This document shows positions 33,082-42,731 of a DNA stretch of 64,000 nucleotides, piece after piece. The stretch's first letter is position 1. Every line of letters starts with the position of its first letter. The notes below the pieces were generated by a model that saw only the letters and a program-made list of their open reading frames with translations, had not been told where the DNA came from and searched no databases. A program made the translations under genes and the position numbers. The DNA is from Chromobacterium sp. IIBBL 290-4 (lineage in GTDB: Bacteria; Pseudomonadota; Gammaproteobacteria; Burkholderiales; Chromobacteriaceae), in NCBI RefSeq assembly GCF_024207115.1, contig NZ_CP100128.1:1116001-1180000 (forward strand). Reading direction: 5' to 3'.

Positions 33082-35121
33082 ATGCGAACGGCAATTTTTC
33101 TTTCCCTGGCCCTGGCCGCCTCCATCCACGCCCGCGCCGATGAGGGCATGTGGACTTTCGATCACCCCCCGCTGGCGCAGATCAAGCAGCGCTACGGCGT
33201 GGAACTGACGCCGGCGTGGCTGGACAATCTGCGCCGATCTGCGGTCAATTTCGGCGCATCGGCCTCCTTCGTCTCGCCGGACGGCTTGATGCTGACCAAC
33301 CATCACGTGGCTCTAGGCTGCCTGAACCAGCTCTCCAGCGCCAAACGCGATCTGGTTTCCAAGGGCTATCTGGCGCGCGACAGGCGGCAGGAGTTGAAAT
33401 GCCCCAACGGCACCGCCCGCGTGCTGGAATCCTGGCAGGATGTGACCGCGTCCATCCAGGCCGCCTCTCCGGCCAGCCTGCCGGCCGAACAACAAGCCAG
33501 CCGCCGCAAGGCCGCCATCGCCGAAACCGAGCAGGCCTGCGACAAGGCATCCGGGCTCAAATGCGAAGTCGTCAGCCTGTATAACGGCGCGGTCTATCAG
33601 CTTTACCGCTACCGGGAATGGAAGGATGTGCGGCTGGTTTTCGCGCCGGAATTCAATGCCGCTTTCTTCGGCGGCGACGACGACAACTTCGTCTATCCGC
33701 GCCACGCGCTGGACATGACGCTGCTGCGCGTTTACCAAAACGGCAAACCCTATCGGCCGCCGCATTACCTCAAGCTATCCCGCCAGGGCGTGAAAGAGGG
33801 CGAAGCGATCTTCGTCGCCGGCCATCCCGGCCGCACCAGCCGGCTGGAAACGCTGGCCCAGCTGCAATTGCGCCGCGACGTGACCTTGCCGCTGCAATTG
33901 GCGGATGCGCGGATGCAGCAGACGCTGTTGCATCGCTATGCGGCAAGCTCGCCCGAAGCGGCGCGCCAGGCCAATGACACGCTGTTCGGCACCGAGAACT
34001 GGCTCAAATCGATGAATGGCGAATACAAAGCCTTGCGCCAGCCGGAACTGGAAGCCGCCAAGCGCAAAGAAGAAACCGAGCTGAAAACCGCTTATCGCCA
34101 GGCAGGCTTGGCCGGCGACCCGTGGCAAGCCGTCGATCAGGCCGTCGATTACCAGCGCAGCCATTTCCTGGAAAGTTATTTCGTCAGCTATGGCCACCAC
34201 ACGCTGCTGTCCCGCGCCGGGGCGCTGGTAGAGCTCGCGTCGGAACGCCAGTTGCCCGAAGGCGAACGGCTGAACGGCTACAGCAATAGCGATCTGCCGG
34301 ATCAGGAGCGCAGAATCCGCGCCGACACTCCGGTCTACCCCGAGCTGGAAATCGCGCGGCTGACCGGACAGCTGGAACAGATGCGCGCCAAGCTGGGCGA
34401 TCAGCATCCCGCCGTGCGCATCCTGCTGGGCCAGGATGAACCGGCGGCGGCAGCTCGCCGCCTGATCAGCGGCAGCAAACTCAATCTGGCGGGCGAACGG
34501 CAAAGGCTGCTGGACGGCGGCGCGGCGGCCATCGCCGCCAGCGCCGACCCGCTCATCGCCGCGGCGCGCCAGCTCTACCCGCTGCGGCGCCAACTGGAAC
34601 GCGGTTTTGAAAACGAGGCATACATGCCGCTGCGGCAGGCCGCCGCCCAGTTGGGCCAGGCCCGCTTCAAACTGTATGGCGACAGCGTGCCGCCGGACGC
34701 CACCGGCACGCTGCGGCTGAGCTACGGCAAAGTGGCCGGCTACGACGCCGACGGCATCGCCACCCCCTGGAAAACGGTGATAGGCGGCGTCTACGCCCGC
34801 GCCAGCGCCTTCGACCAGCGCCCGCCCTTCCAACTGGCCGACGCTTTGGTGAAACAACGCCGCGCCATCAACCCCGACTTGCCGTTCAATTTCGTCAGCA
34901 CCGTCGACATCATCGGCGGCAACAGCGGCTCGCCGGTGGTCAACGCCAAGGGCGAACTGGTCGGCCTGATCTTCGACAGCAATCTGGAAGGACTGGCCGG
35001 CGGCCATGTCTATAGCGACGCCAAAGCCCGCGCCATCGCGGTGGACAGCCGCGCCATCCTGCATCTGCTGGACAAGGCTTATCACGCTCAAGCGTTATTG
35101 AAGGAACTGGACAGCATCTGA
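33082..35121 (+). CDS. S46-family dipeptidyl-peptidase (DPP7/DPP11-like)
   Basis: A 679-residue exported serine exopeptidase that removes dipeptides from oligopeptides in the periplasm. Signal peptide about 1-19 (FLSLALAASIHARADEG). The chymotrypsin-like halves are visible: the catalytic histidine in LMLTNHHVALGCL (about 73), the acid in the central FGGDDDNFVYPRHALDMTLLR block (about 195-210), and the serine in IGGNSGSPVVNAKGELVGLIFD (about 614). EGMWTFDHPP at the mature N terminus is typical of S46. Residue 673-type specificity (Asp/Glu versus hydrophobic) was not resolved. First of two same-strand peptidase genes; the next starts 90 bases later. Confidence 0.92.
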   Translation: MRTAIFLSLALAASIHARADEGMWTFDHPPLAQIKQRYGVELTPAWLDNLRRSAVNFGASASFVSPDGLMLTNHHVALGCLNQLSSAKRDLVSKGYLARDRRQELKCPNGTARVLESWQDVTASIQAASPASLPAEQQASRRKAAIAETEQACDKASGLKCEVVSLYNGAVYQLYRYREWKDVRLVFAPEFNAAFFGGDDDNFVYPRHALDMTLLRVYQNGKPYRPPHYLKLSRQGVKEGEAIFVAGHPGRTSRLETLAQLQLRRDVTLPLQLADARMQQTLLHRYAASSPEAARQANDTLFGTENWLKSMNGEYKALRQPELEAAKRKEETELKTAYRQAGLAGDPWQAVDQAVDYQRSHFLESYFVSYGHHTLLSRAGALVELASERQLPEGERLNGYSNSDLPDQERRIRADTPVYPELEIARLTGQLEQMRAKLGDQHPAVRILLGQDEPAAAARRLISGSKLNLAGERQRLLDGGAAAIAASADPLIAAARQLYPLRRQLERGFENEAYMPLRQAAAQLGQARFKLYGDSVPPDATGTLRLSYGKVAGYDADGIATPWKTVIGGVYARASAFDQRPPFQLADALVKQRRAINPDLPFNFVSTVDIIGGNSGSPVVNAKGELVGLIFDSNLEGLAGGHVYSDAKARAIAVDSRAILHLLDKAYHAQALLKELDSI

Positions 35122-35211
35122 GCCGTTTGGCCGAAGACCGGCGACGAAGGCTCTCCCAGCCTCGTCGCCGGATTGGAGCCCCGATTTGCAAGCACCGCCT
35201 AGAAACTCGAC

Positions 35212-37206
35212 ATGAAACTATCCGCACCACTGATGCTGCTGACCGCAGCAAGCCTGTTGGCGGGCCCGGCTCACGCAGCCCAGTCCGATTCCGATGCCCA
35301 ACTGGCGAAACTGTATTTCCAATCCTCAGCCATGAGCAGCGCCATGCTGTCGCCAGACGGCGCCACGCTAGCCGTGACCATGCGCAATGCTAATGGCCGC
35401 CAGCAGTTGATCACCATGGATCCGGACCAACCGGCCAGCGCCAAAGTGGCCGCCTCATTCGACGATGCCGACATCACCGGCGTAGAGTGGCTGGGCGGAA
35501 GCAAGCTGCTGTTTTCGGTATTCGATTCTCAGCGCGGCTCCGGCGAGCAATTCGGCCACGGCTTATATGTAGTCGACAAGAATGGCGAACATTTCAAGCA
35601 GCTCATCTCTCCGCAATGGAATATTGTCTCCGCCGGCACCCATCTTGCCAATCGCACTCTGACTCCCGCCTTTTTCCTGCTGGGCAGGCTGCCAAACAAC
35701 GATAAGGAAATCCTGCTCGGCGAATACAAAGGCGACAATATCGGTGAGCTGAAAGAAGTGGGCCTGCACCGGCTGAATATCGAAACCCAGCACAAAGTTT
35801 CTCTGACCTTCAAAGCGCCCGACTACACCACCGGCTGGATCACGGACAAAAGCAATGGCGAGCCGCTGATTGCGGTCTCGTCTCGCAACGGGCGCTATAA
35901 AGTGTATCGGCGGGCAGATGCCGATTCCGCCTGGCAGCTGTGGCAAGACGTTGATCACACCAGCGCCGCCGCCTGGACGCCGCAGCTGCTCTTCAACGGT
36001 CAGCTATACGCATCTACCGTGGGGCCATCCGGCTACAGCAGCCTGTATCAGATCGACCCCGCCACCCGTCAGCCAAGCAAATCGCCCATCGTCTCCACGC
36101 CAGGTTTCGATGCACAGGCGAGTCCGCTATTTGACGAGAGCCAGCATCAGTTACTCGGCTGGCGTTTCGAAACCGATGCGCTCGGCACTTACTGGACTCA
36201 GGCTGACATGGCGGCCGCGCAAGCTAAAATCGACGCGCAACTGAGCGATACCGTCAACTTGATTTACTGCCAGAGTTGCCTATCCGCCAAGCGCTGGACC
36301 GTGGTGTCCTTCTCCGACCGCGCGCCCGGCACCTATTGGCTATATGACCGGGCCAGCAACAAGCTGACGCCGATCGGCCACGCCAAACCAAAAATCGATC
36401 CGGCCAAGATGGCCGCCACCGAGTTCGATCACTACACAGCGCGCGACGGCCTGTCGATTCCGGTCTATATCACCCGCCCTCAAGGCAGTGACAAAGCGCC
36501 GCGCCCAGCAGTGCTGATGATACATGGCGGCCCCTATGTCCGCGGCGGCCACTGGGGCTGGGAACCGATGCGCCAATACCTGGCTTCGCTGGGCTACACC
36601 GTGATCGAGCCTGAGTACCGCGGCAGCACCGGCTATGGCGACAAGCTGTTCCGCGCCGGCTGGAAGGAATGGGGCCTGAAGATGCAGGACGATATGCAGG
36701 ACGCGGTGCGTTGGGCGGCCGAGCGCAAGCTGATCGATCCCAAGCGCGTTTGCATCGCCGGCGCCAGCTACGGCGGCTATGCCGCGCTGATGGGGCCGAT
36801 CCGCCACCCCGACACCTATCGCTGCGCCATCAGCTGGGTGGGAGTCACCGACATCGAGCTGATTGAAACCAGCACCTTGTCTGACTCGGATGAACAGTTT
36901 CTGAAATATGGCTTCAAGAAGCTGGTGGCCGATCTGCCTGCCGAGCGCAAAAAGATAGAAGACACCTCGCCGGTCTATCAGGCCGACCGCTTCAAAGTGC
37001 CGCTGCTGATCGCCTACGGCAGCGATGACCGCCGCGTGCCGATCGAACACGGCAACCGCTGGCGCAAGGCGGCGGAAAAAGCCGGCGTCGACATGGACTG
37101 GGTAGTCTACTCCGGCGAAGGACATGGCTGGATGAAGGAGGAAAACAATATCGACTTCGCCCTGCGCATCAAGCGCCTGCTGGACCGCACCCTGGGCGCG
37201 AACTAG
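35212..37206 (+). CDS. S9-family prolyl oligopeptidase-like (acylaminoacyl/dipeptidyl peptidase), exported
   Basis: A 664-residue serine peptidase with a signal peptide (about 1-22, ending GPAHAAQ). The first ~400 residues form a beta-propeller of WD-like blades. The C-terminal alpha/beta hydrolase has SIPVYITRP, MIHGGPYVRGGHWGWEPM, the nucleophile elbow GASYGGYAALMG (Ser about 518), the acid in YGSDDRRVP (about 601) and the histidine in GEGHGW (about 636). It trims short peptides in the periplasm. Slightly AT-richer codon use than its neighbours suggests a separate history, though this was judged only by eye. Probably co-expressed with the S46 gene upstream. A terminator follows. Confidence 0.92.
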   Translation: MKLSAPLMLLTAASLLAGPAHAAQSDSDAQLAKLYFQSSAMSSAMLSPDGATLAVTMRNANGRQQLITMDPDQPASAKVAASFDDADITGVEWLGGSKLLFSVFDSQRGSGEQFGHGLYVVDKNGEHFKQLISPQWNIVSAGTHLANRTLTPAFFLLGRLPNNDKEILLGEYKGDNIGELKEVGLHRLNIETQHKVSLTFKAPDYTTGWITDKSNGEPLIAVSSRNGRYKVYRRADADSAWQLWQDVDHTSAAAWTPQLLFNGQLYASTVGPSGYSSLYQIDPATRQPSKSPIVSTPGFDAQASPLFDESQHQLLGWRFETDALGTYWTQADMAAAQAKIDAQLSDTVNLIYCQSCLSAKRWTVVSFSDRAPGTYWLYDRASNKLTPIGHAKPKIDPAKMAATEFDHYTARDGLSIPVYITRPQGSDKAPRPAVLMIHGGPYVRGGHWGWEPMRQYLASLGYTVIEPEYRGSTGYGDKLFRAGWKEWGLKMQDDMQDAVRWAAERKLIDPKRVCIAGASYGGYAALMGPIRHPDTYRCAISWVGVTDIELIETSTLSDSDEQFLKYGFKKLVADLPAERKKIEDTSPVYQADRFKVPLLIAYGSDDRRVPIEHGNRWRKAAEKAGVDMDWVVYSGEGHGWMKEENNIDFALRIKRLLDRTLGAN

Positions 37207-37229
37207 TCTTCCCCGCCCAGCCACGGCCT

Positions 37230-37254
37230 GCCCGCCCAAGGGGCGGGCCGTTTT
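37230..37254 (+). terminator. Terminator after the S9 peptidase gene
   Basis: Stem GCCCGCCC (37230-37237) / GGGCGGGC (37241-37248) with a three-base loop, then CGTTTT. Lies between two convergent peptidase genes. Confidence 0.8.
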
Positions 37255-39284
37255 CACATCAGCCGCTGATACAGATACACCAGCACGCGCGCCAATTCGC
37301 TGGCGGTTTCCTCTTGTCCGGCGTTGCCGGCGTGGCCGCCGCCGTCCGTTTCGTAGAACAAAGCCTCATGGCCCAGCTCCTGCAGCCGCGCGGCCATCTT
37401 GCGGGCGTGTCCCGGATGCACCCGGTCGTCGCTGCCGCTGGTGGTGAACAAGGCCAGCGGGTAGCGCGCGTCGGCGCGCAGATTGTGATATGGCGAGTAC
37501 GCCGCCAGCGCGGCGCGCTCGGCCTCGTCTTCCGGATCGCCGTATTCGTCTATCCAGCTCGCGCCGGCCAACAGCTCGGTGTAACGCAGCATGTCCAGCA
37601 GCGGCACTTCGCACACCACCGCCTGGAACAATTCCGGCCGCTGCGCCATCGCCGCGCCCACCAGCAGGCCACCGTTGCTGCCGCCCTCTATCGCCAGCTT
37701 GGCCGGCGAGGTCAGCTTGCGGCTGATCAGGTCTTCCGCCACCGCAATGAAGTCATCGAAGCTGACCTGGCGTTTGGGCCCCTGCGCCGCCTGGTGCCAA
37801 TGCGGGCCGAACTCGCCGCCGCCGCGGATGCAGGCCAGCACGAAAGCGCCGCCCTGGCCCAGCCAGTGCGGGCCGAAGTTTTCGATGTAATACGGCAGCA
37901 TCGGCACTTCGAAGCCGCCATAGCCGTACAGCAGCGTCGGCGTGGAGCCGTCGAAGGGCGCGTCGCGCCGCCGCACCACAAAATAAGGAATCTGCTCGCC
38001 GTCCGGCGCGATGGCCTGCCATTGCTCGGCGATATAAGCCGCCGGGTCGAAAGCCTCCGGCTGGCGGCGCAAACACTCCTGCTCGCCGCTGACCGTATCC
38101 AGACGGTACAGACCGCTGGGCGTCAGGAAGTCGCTATAGCTGTAATACAGCGCATCGCTCTGCCAGGGCTGGTCGGCGATCTCGATCACCCCGTCTGCCG
38201 GCAGGCTCAAGGGCTGTTGGGTCCAAACGCCGTCTTGCTTGGCGAAGCACAGCATGCGGCTCTTCACATTGTCCAGCAGATTGACCAGCAGCCGGCTGCG
38301 GGTGGTTTCCACCATCGCCACCGCCAGCCGCGGCTCCGGCGCTTGCAGCAGCTGCGGCGCGGCGCCTTCGCCGAACAAGCCGGCCAAACTCACCGCCAGC
38401 AGGCTGCCGCTGAGATAGCTTTCGCCCTGCCAGGCCCAATCTTCCGCCAGCTTGACGATGAAATCTCCGCCGATATAGGCCTCGATCTCCGCCTTGGCCG
38501 GCAAAGGCAAAGCGTGCAGCTCCTGCCCGCCGTCGATCAGATAATAGGTTTTGCGGTAGAAACCGTCGGACACCTCGGCCAGGTCCAGCGCGCTGCCGTC
38601 GCTGTCGAGGAAGCGCCAGGCCGCCGTCATCATCGCGTCTTCCGGCGCGGCGAACAGCTGGGTCCAGCCATGCTGGCCGTCTTCGCCGCGCTCCACCAGC
38701 CATACCTCGCGCGGATAGCCGGCGCGGGTCAGCGGCGCGCCCTTCCAGCCCGGGCAGACGAAGGCGCTGTCCGGGTCGCGCCAGGCGATGTGGTTCTTGC
38801 CCTCGGGAAAACTGAAACCGCCCTCAACCCAGCGCCGCGCCTCGATATCGTACTCGCGCGCCACGGTGGCGTCGCCGCCGCCATTGGTCAGATGCACCAG
38901 CGCCCGCTCCGGCATCACCGTGCAGTGGGACACGCCGTCCAGATACCAGTCTTTTTCGTCGGCGTCGGCCAGCGCGTCGATATCCAGCACCGTCTGCCAG
39001 TCCTGGCTGCCGGCGCGATAGGCGTCCAAGGTGGTGCGGCGATAGATGCCGCGCGGATGCGCCTCGTCCTGATGGAAGTTGTACAGCCAGCCGGCATGTT
39101 CGGCGAAATAGGGAATCTGCCGGGTGTCGCGCAGATGCTCCAGAATCTCGGCACGCAGCGGCGCGAAGCGCGGGTCGGCGTCCAACGCGCGCTCGGTGCG
39201 GGCGTTCTGCTCGGCCACCCAGGCGGCGGCGCGTTTGGAGTCCAGGCTTTCCAGCCAGGCGTGGGGATCGTGGGACGGTGTCAT
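37254..39284 (-). CDS. Prolyl oligopeptidase family peptidase (S9A)
   Basis: A 676-residue cytosolic peptidase without signal peptide. N-terminal DPHAWLESLDSKRAAAWVAEQNART is the usual S9A opening, followed by a seven-blade propeller (about 70-390). The catalytic domain has TPTLLYGYGGFEVPMLPYY, IRGGGEFGPHWHQAAQ, the serine in IEGGSNGGLLVGA (about 535), the aspartate in SGSDDRVHPGHARKM and the histidine in DGGGHAGN (about 648). Cleaves oligopeptides after proline or, in oligopeptidase B-like members, after basic residues. ATG 39284 is chosen because the family begins here; the longer frame to 39341 has no supporting features. Convergent with the exported S9 gene. Confidence 0.92.
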   Translation of the reverse strand: MTPSHDPHAWLESLDSKRAAAWVAEQNARTERALDADPRFAPLRAEILEHLRDTRQIPYFAEHAGWLYNFHQDEAHPRGIYRRTTLDAYRAGSQDWQTVLDIDALADADEKDWYLDGVSHCTVMPERALVHLTNGGGDATVAREYDIEARRWVEGGFSFPEGKNHIAWRDPDSAFVCPGWKGAPLTRAGYPREVWLVERGEDGQHGWTQLFAAPEDAMMTAAWRFLDSDGSALDLAEVSDGFYRKTYYLIDGGQELHALPLPAKAEIEAYIGGDFIVKLAEDWAWQGESYLSGSLLAVSLAGLFGEGAAPQLLQAPEPRLAVAMVETTRSRLLVNLLDNVKSRMLCFAKQDGVWTQQPLSLPADGVIEIADQPWQSDALYYSYSDFLTPSGLYRLDTVSGEQECLRRQPEAFDPAAYIAEQWQAIAPDGEQIPYFVVRRRDAPFDGSTPTLLYGYGGFEVPMLPYYIENFGPHWLGQGGAFVLACIRGGGEFGPHWHQAAQGPKRQVSFDDFIAVAEDLISRKLTSPAKLAIEGGSNGGLLVGAAMAQRPELFQAVVCEVPLLDMLRYTELLAGASWIDEYGDPEDEAERAALAAYSPYHNLRADARYPLALFTTSGSDDRVHPGHARKMAARLQELGHEALFYETDGGGHAGNAGQEETASELARVLVYLYQRLM

Positions 39285-39347
39285 GGCATTGGAAAATAGA
39301 AGAATGGCGGCGAGGTTAGCATTGACGCGGTCGGCTGCCAAATCGCC

Positions 39348-40121
39348 TCAATGCCGGCTATGCGCCAGCACCCAGCGGCCAGCCAAGCCCAGCACCCGGC
39401 TCTCGATGCCGTTGTAGCCGTGCCAGGCCCAGGGCTGGCACGGGTCGCCCTCGCTCTTGCCGCCGTCCATCAGCATCAGTTCGCGCGGCCGGTCGGCGCG
39501 CAGCCGGTCTATCACCGGCCCCAGATTGTAAGCATGGCTGGCCCGGCAGTCGTCGCGGCGATGCTGGATCATCAGCACCGGCACGCTCAGCCGCTCCAAG
39601 GGCAGGCCGGTCAGACTGCCGCGGCCGCTGTCCAGGCTGGAGGTCAGCACCAGGCCATCCACCTTGTCCGGCCGCAGCAAGGCCGCGGCGGCGGCTGAAG
39701 TGGTGCCGCGGCTGGTGCCCACCAGCCACACCGGCAAGGCCGCGCCCTGTTTCAGGTAGTCGGACACCGCGGCCAGATCGGCGGCATGAGCCTCGCCTTC
39801 GCGGAAGTCGCCCAGCAAGCCGCGCGGCATGTCCGACGGCGCATCCACCACTGCCACGCGGAAACCCATGTCAGCCCAGGCCTGCCGGGTGCGCACCAGG
39901 AAGTTGCCCATGCCAGCGCCCAACTCGCCGGCGGCGGACAGCTTGAGCTGCCCTTCGCCGCCCATCAGCAAAATCAAATTGGCCCGCGCCTCGCCCGGCG
40001 GCTCCAGCAGCAGAAAGCGCAGACTGACGCCCGGCCGGGTGTTCAGCTCCACCAGCTTTTCGGCCCAGGCAGGCCAGGACAGGGCGCCGCACAGCAGCGC
40101 CAACAGGATTCGTCTCATCAT
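39348..40121 (-). CDS. Exported alpha/beta-hydrolase-like protein
   Basis: A 257-residue protein with a signal peptide (MMRRILLALLCGALSWPAWAE). The mature part has an alpha/beta hydrolase layout: LILLMGGEGQLKLS, VAVVDAPSDMPRGLL, the elbow LVGTSRGTTSAAAAALL where Ser sits in G-T-S-R-G, LMIQHRRDDCRASHA for the acid, and a C-terminal DGGKSEGDPCQPWAWHGYNGIE holding the likely histidine. Two cysteines (in DDC and DPC) may pair in the periplasm. The start at 40121 follows CGGGAGC; an ATG at 40139 overlapping the preceding stop as TGATG is an alternative. It forms an operon with the solute-binding-like gene just upstream. Confidence 0.72.
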   Translation of the reverse strand: MMRRILLALLCGALSWPAWAEKLVELNTRPGVSLRFLLLEPPGEARANLILLMGGEGQLKLSAAGELGAGMGNFLVRTRQAWADMGFRVAVVDAPSDMPRGLLGDFREGEAHAADLAAVSDYLKQGAALPVWLVGTSRGTTSAAAAALLRPDKVDGLVLTSSLDSGRGSLTGLPLERLSVPVLMIQHRRDDCRASHAYNLGPVIDRLRADRPRELMLMDGGKSEGDPCQPWAWHGYNGIESRVLGLAGRWVLAHSRH

Positions 40122-40138
40122 CGCGCTCCCGTTTTCCA

Positions 40139-40855
40139 TCAAGGCACTTCGGCCGCCGCCGCCTTGAAGCGGGCGATGACGTCCGGCGGCGTCTCCTTGT
40201 TGAACGCCGCGTACAGCGCGGAGTCGAGCTTGTCCAGCTTGATGCCGCGCGCCACCTTGTCGCGTTCCAGGCCCAACGCTTTGAGCTTGCTCGCCATGCC
40301 GGTCTCGGTGGACGGCAACAGATCGCAGCGGCCGTTGACCAGCTTCTTCACATTCAGCGTCGAGTCCGGCGTCACTTCCAGTTTCTGGAAGCCCTCGCTC
40401 TCCAGATACTCGTGCCGGTAATCGCCAAGCACCACGCAGACGCGGTATTTGCGGGCATCGTCCAGATCGCGGAGGCGGATGTCGGCGCGGCTGGCCAGGT
40501 GGTAGAAATAAACATCGGAATCCAGGATTTTGAAGGTGAAATCCAAAAACTTCTGCCGCTCTTTCGTCTTGGCGATGGGAAACACCATGGCGAAAGGCCG
40601 GGTTTTCGCCTCCTGATAGGCGCGCGCCCACGGCACCGCCTGCATGGCGCTGAACGGCAGGCCCAGCTTGCGCATCACCCGGCTGACCTTCTCCACCGTG
40701 GTGCCGCCCATCACCTGTCCGTCCGGACTCACCATCACATAGGGCGGGTCGTCGTCGGTGTAAATCCGCACCTGATCCAAACCCGCCGCCGCCGCCGGCC
40801 CACAACGGCATAAAGCGGCGAACACCAGCGCGCCGCGCGTCAAGCAATGCCGCAT
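40139..40855 (-). CDS. Periplasmic solute-binding-like protein (SBP_bac_3 family)
   Basis: A 238-residue exported protein of the amino-acid-binding type II periplasmic fold. Signal peptide about 1-24 (ALVFAALCRCGPAAAAG). Then VRIYTDDDPPYVMVSPDGQVMGGTTVEKVSRVMRKLG, PWARAYQEAKTRPFAMVFPIAKTKERQKFLDFT and the hinge VCVVLGDYRHEYLESEGF follow the family order. No ABC permease or ATPase is adjacent, which points to a stand-alone sensor or an orphan binding protein rather than a transporter part. The next gene downstream, a hydrolase, begins at or just after its stop, so the two are translationally linked. Ligand unknown. Confidence 0.8.
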   Translation of the reverse strand: MRHCLTRGALVFAALCRCGPAAAAGLDQVRIYTDDDPPYVMVSPDGQVMGGTTVEKVSRVMRKLGLPFSAMQAVPWARAYQEAKTRPFAMVFPIAKTKERQKFLDFTFKILDSDVYFYHLASRADIRLRDLDDARKYRVCVVLGDYRHEYLESEGFQKLEVTPDSTLNVKKLVNGRCDLLPSTETGMASKLKALGLERDKVARGIKLDKLDSALYAAFNKETPPDVIARFKAAAAEVP

Positions 40856-41025
40856 GCGGCCAGCCCCCGTCTATTCCTTACTGGATTAGTTATAGCTGGC
40901 CGCGGCGGGCTTGAGCGCCGCGAACCCAAGCCAGCCAAACGCCTGAAACAAGTCGCGCCGAACCGGGCGGCGCAAATCGCCCCCCCAGTCGGCGCAATGC
41001 GGCAGCAGGCGTTTGCTGACGGCGC

Positions 41026-42054
41026 TTAATCGCTGAGCACGCGCTCGAACACTTCCAGCAAGCGGTCGATGTCGCCGCGCCCCACCTGCCAGTGCGTCGC
41101 CAGACGCATCGCGCCCTGATGCGGCGGGTTGGCGAGGAAGCCGGCCTGCTTCAGCGCGGACATCAGTTCGGTCGTGTCGATGTCGGCGTTGAAGCGGAAC
41201 CACACCAGATTGATATGCACCGCGGCCACGTCGATATCGATGCAGGGCAGCTTGGCCAGCCGCTCGGCCAAATAGCGGGCATTGGCGTGGTCCTCATCCA
41301 GCCGCGCCGCCATTTCGGTCAGCGCCAGGATGCCCGGCGCGGCGATGACCCCGGCCTGGCGCAGGCCGCCGCCCAGCAGCTTGCGCTTGCGGCGCGCGGC
41401 GGCGATGAAATCGGTGCGGCCGGCCAGCATGGAGCCGATGGGCGCGGCCAGGCCCTTGGACAGGCAGAACATCACGCTGTCGACGTGGCGGACGATCTCG
41501 CTGACCTCGCAACCCAGATGCGCCGCCGCGTTGAACACGCGCGCACCGTCCAGATGCACCGGCACGCCGTATTCGCGCGCCAGCTCGGCGGTGTCGGCCA
41601 TGGCCGACAGCGGCAGCACCCGGCCGTTGCTGTGGGCGTTTTCCAGACAGATCAGGCCGGTGCGCGGCTCGTGGATGTCGTCGCCGACGCGGATGCGCCG
41701 TTCGATCGCCTCCACCGCCATCAGGCCCTTGTCGCCCTCTATGGTGCGCATGTGGGCGCCGGCGATCACCGCCGCCCCGCCGGCCTCGTGCCACACCAGA
41801 TGGCTGTTGTCCTCGGCGATCACCTCATCGCCGCGGCGGCAATGGGTAAACAGCGCCAGCTGGTTGCCGAAGGTGCCGCTGGGCACCAGCAGGGCCGCCT
41901 CCTTGCCCAGCGTTTCCGCCGCCAGCGCTTCCAACTTGAGCACGGTCGGGTCGTCGCCGTAGACATCGTCGCCGACAGGGGCGTCGAACATCGCCAGGCG
42001 CATCGCCGACGTCGGCTGGGTGACGGTATCGCTGCGCAGATCGATCCATTGCAT
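41026..42054 (-). CDS. ltaE: Low-specificity L-threonine aldolase
   Basis: A 342-residue cytosolic PLP enzyme that splits threonine or allo-threonine to glycine and acetaldehyde. It begins IDLRSDTVTQPTSAMR, the hallmark opening, then MFDAPVGDDVYGDDPTV, LVPSGTFGNQLAL, and the cofactor-binding lysine region VDSVMFCLSKGLAAPIGSML (Lys near 200). ENAHSNGRVLP and VHLDGARVFNAAAHLG contain the residues that hold the pyridine ring. Length is standard. It is monocistronic in appearance, with more than 160 bases free on either side. No regulatory motif was identified. Confidence 0.94.
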   Translation of the reverse strand: MQWIDLRSDTVTQPTSAMRLAMFDAPVGDDVYGDDPTVLKLEALAAETLGKEAALLVPSGTFGNQLALFTHCRRGDEVIAEDNSHLVWHEAGGAAVIAGAHMRTIEGDKGLMAVEAIERRIRVGDDIHEPRTGLICLENAHSNGRVLPLSAMADTAELAREYGVPVHLDGARVFNAAAHLGCEVSEIVRHVDSVMFCLSKGLAAPIGSMLAGRTDFIAAARRKRKLLGGGLRQAGVIAAPGILALTEMAARLDEDHANARYLAERLAKLPCIDIDVAAVHINLVWFRFNADIDTTELMSALKQAGFLANPPHQGAMRLATHWQVGRGDIDRLLEVFERVLSD

Positions 42055-42318
42055 AGGGGCTTCTCCTCTTAGGGTGGCGACACGCCGCTGAGCGCGCCGA
42101 AACGGGCAGTCCGTCCCATCCCGCAGTCTGGGCCGGCGTCAAAGACAATCACACGATGCTAAACGTTGGCCATCGCCAACGGCAAGCGCGTCGGACCGCA
42201 AAACCAACGGCGGCCGCAAGGGCCGCCGTATCGGAGATGCATCCAGGAGTCAGGGCATGGCCTGACGCAGGCCGGCGTAGCCGGCGTAAACGATCAACAA
42301 ATTGTCAATGTGGCGGGT

Positions 42319-42543
42319 TTAATGAATCCGATAAGATTGGCGTATGGCGTCAGCCTGGCGTTCGGCTTTCTGGATGTCCGGCGCGGCCAGCGAAATGTCG
42401 GCGCCGCAGCTGCAGCGCAGCTTGTGATCAGGTAGCAAGGATCGCAGATGTTGGCGGGTTTCGCGCCCGCACTCCTCGCAGGCGATGACCACAGTGGCGT
42501 TGTAATGTTTGTCCAGATCGATATCGAATCTTTGCTGCTTCAT
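42319..42543 (-). CDS. 74-residue zinc-ribbon-like protein of unknown function
   Basis: A short basic protein with two cysteine pairs in zinc-ribbon arrangement: IACEECGRETRQH (C22, C25) and LRCSCGADISL (C44, C46), separated by about 18 residues. The N terminus (MKQQRFDIDLDKHYN) and C terminus (QKAERQADAIRQSYRIH) are polar and helical. No membrane segment or signal peptide. Such mini zinc ribbons often bind RNA, DNA or a partner protein, but I do not recognise a named family. ATTCCGATG-type context upstream (GGGGAGATTCCG before the ATG) supports the start. It stands alone between ltaE and the ODP-type gene. Confidence 0.65.
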   Translation of the reverse strand: MKQQRFDIDLDKHYNATVVIACEECGRETRQHLRSLLPDHKLRCSCGADISLAAPDIQKAERQADAIRQSYRIH

Positions 42544-42731
42544 CGGAATCTCCCCAATGCTGAGAGTCGGCCGGCAGAGGAGGCGCGGGCGGCGCCTCTT
42601 GCCAGTCCCGGACCGCGTCCGTCAAATCAGACGCGTAAGGATCAAGATAGGGCAAACCGAAAAAGGTTCCAATCGATCAAGGCCTTGCATTATAAAAAAA
42701 TTTTCACAAGGAGCGGAAACGCCACACCGCC

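Noticed and set aside
39348..40847. 499-codon frame suggesting one long hydrolase
   Set aside because: The first half overlaps the solute-binding-like gene out of frame and has no motif; a signal peptide and ribosome site mark the true start near 40121.
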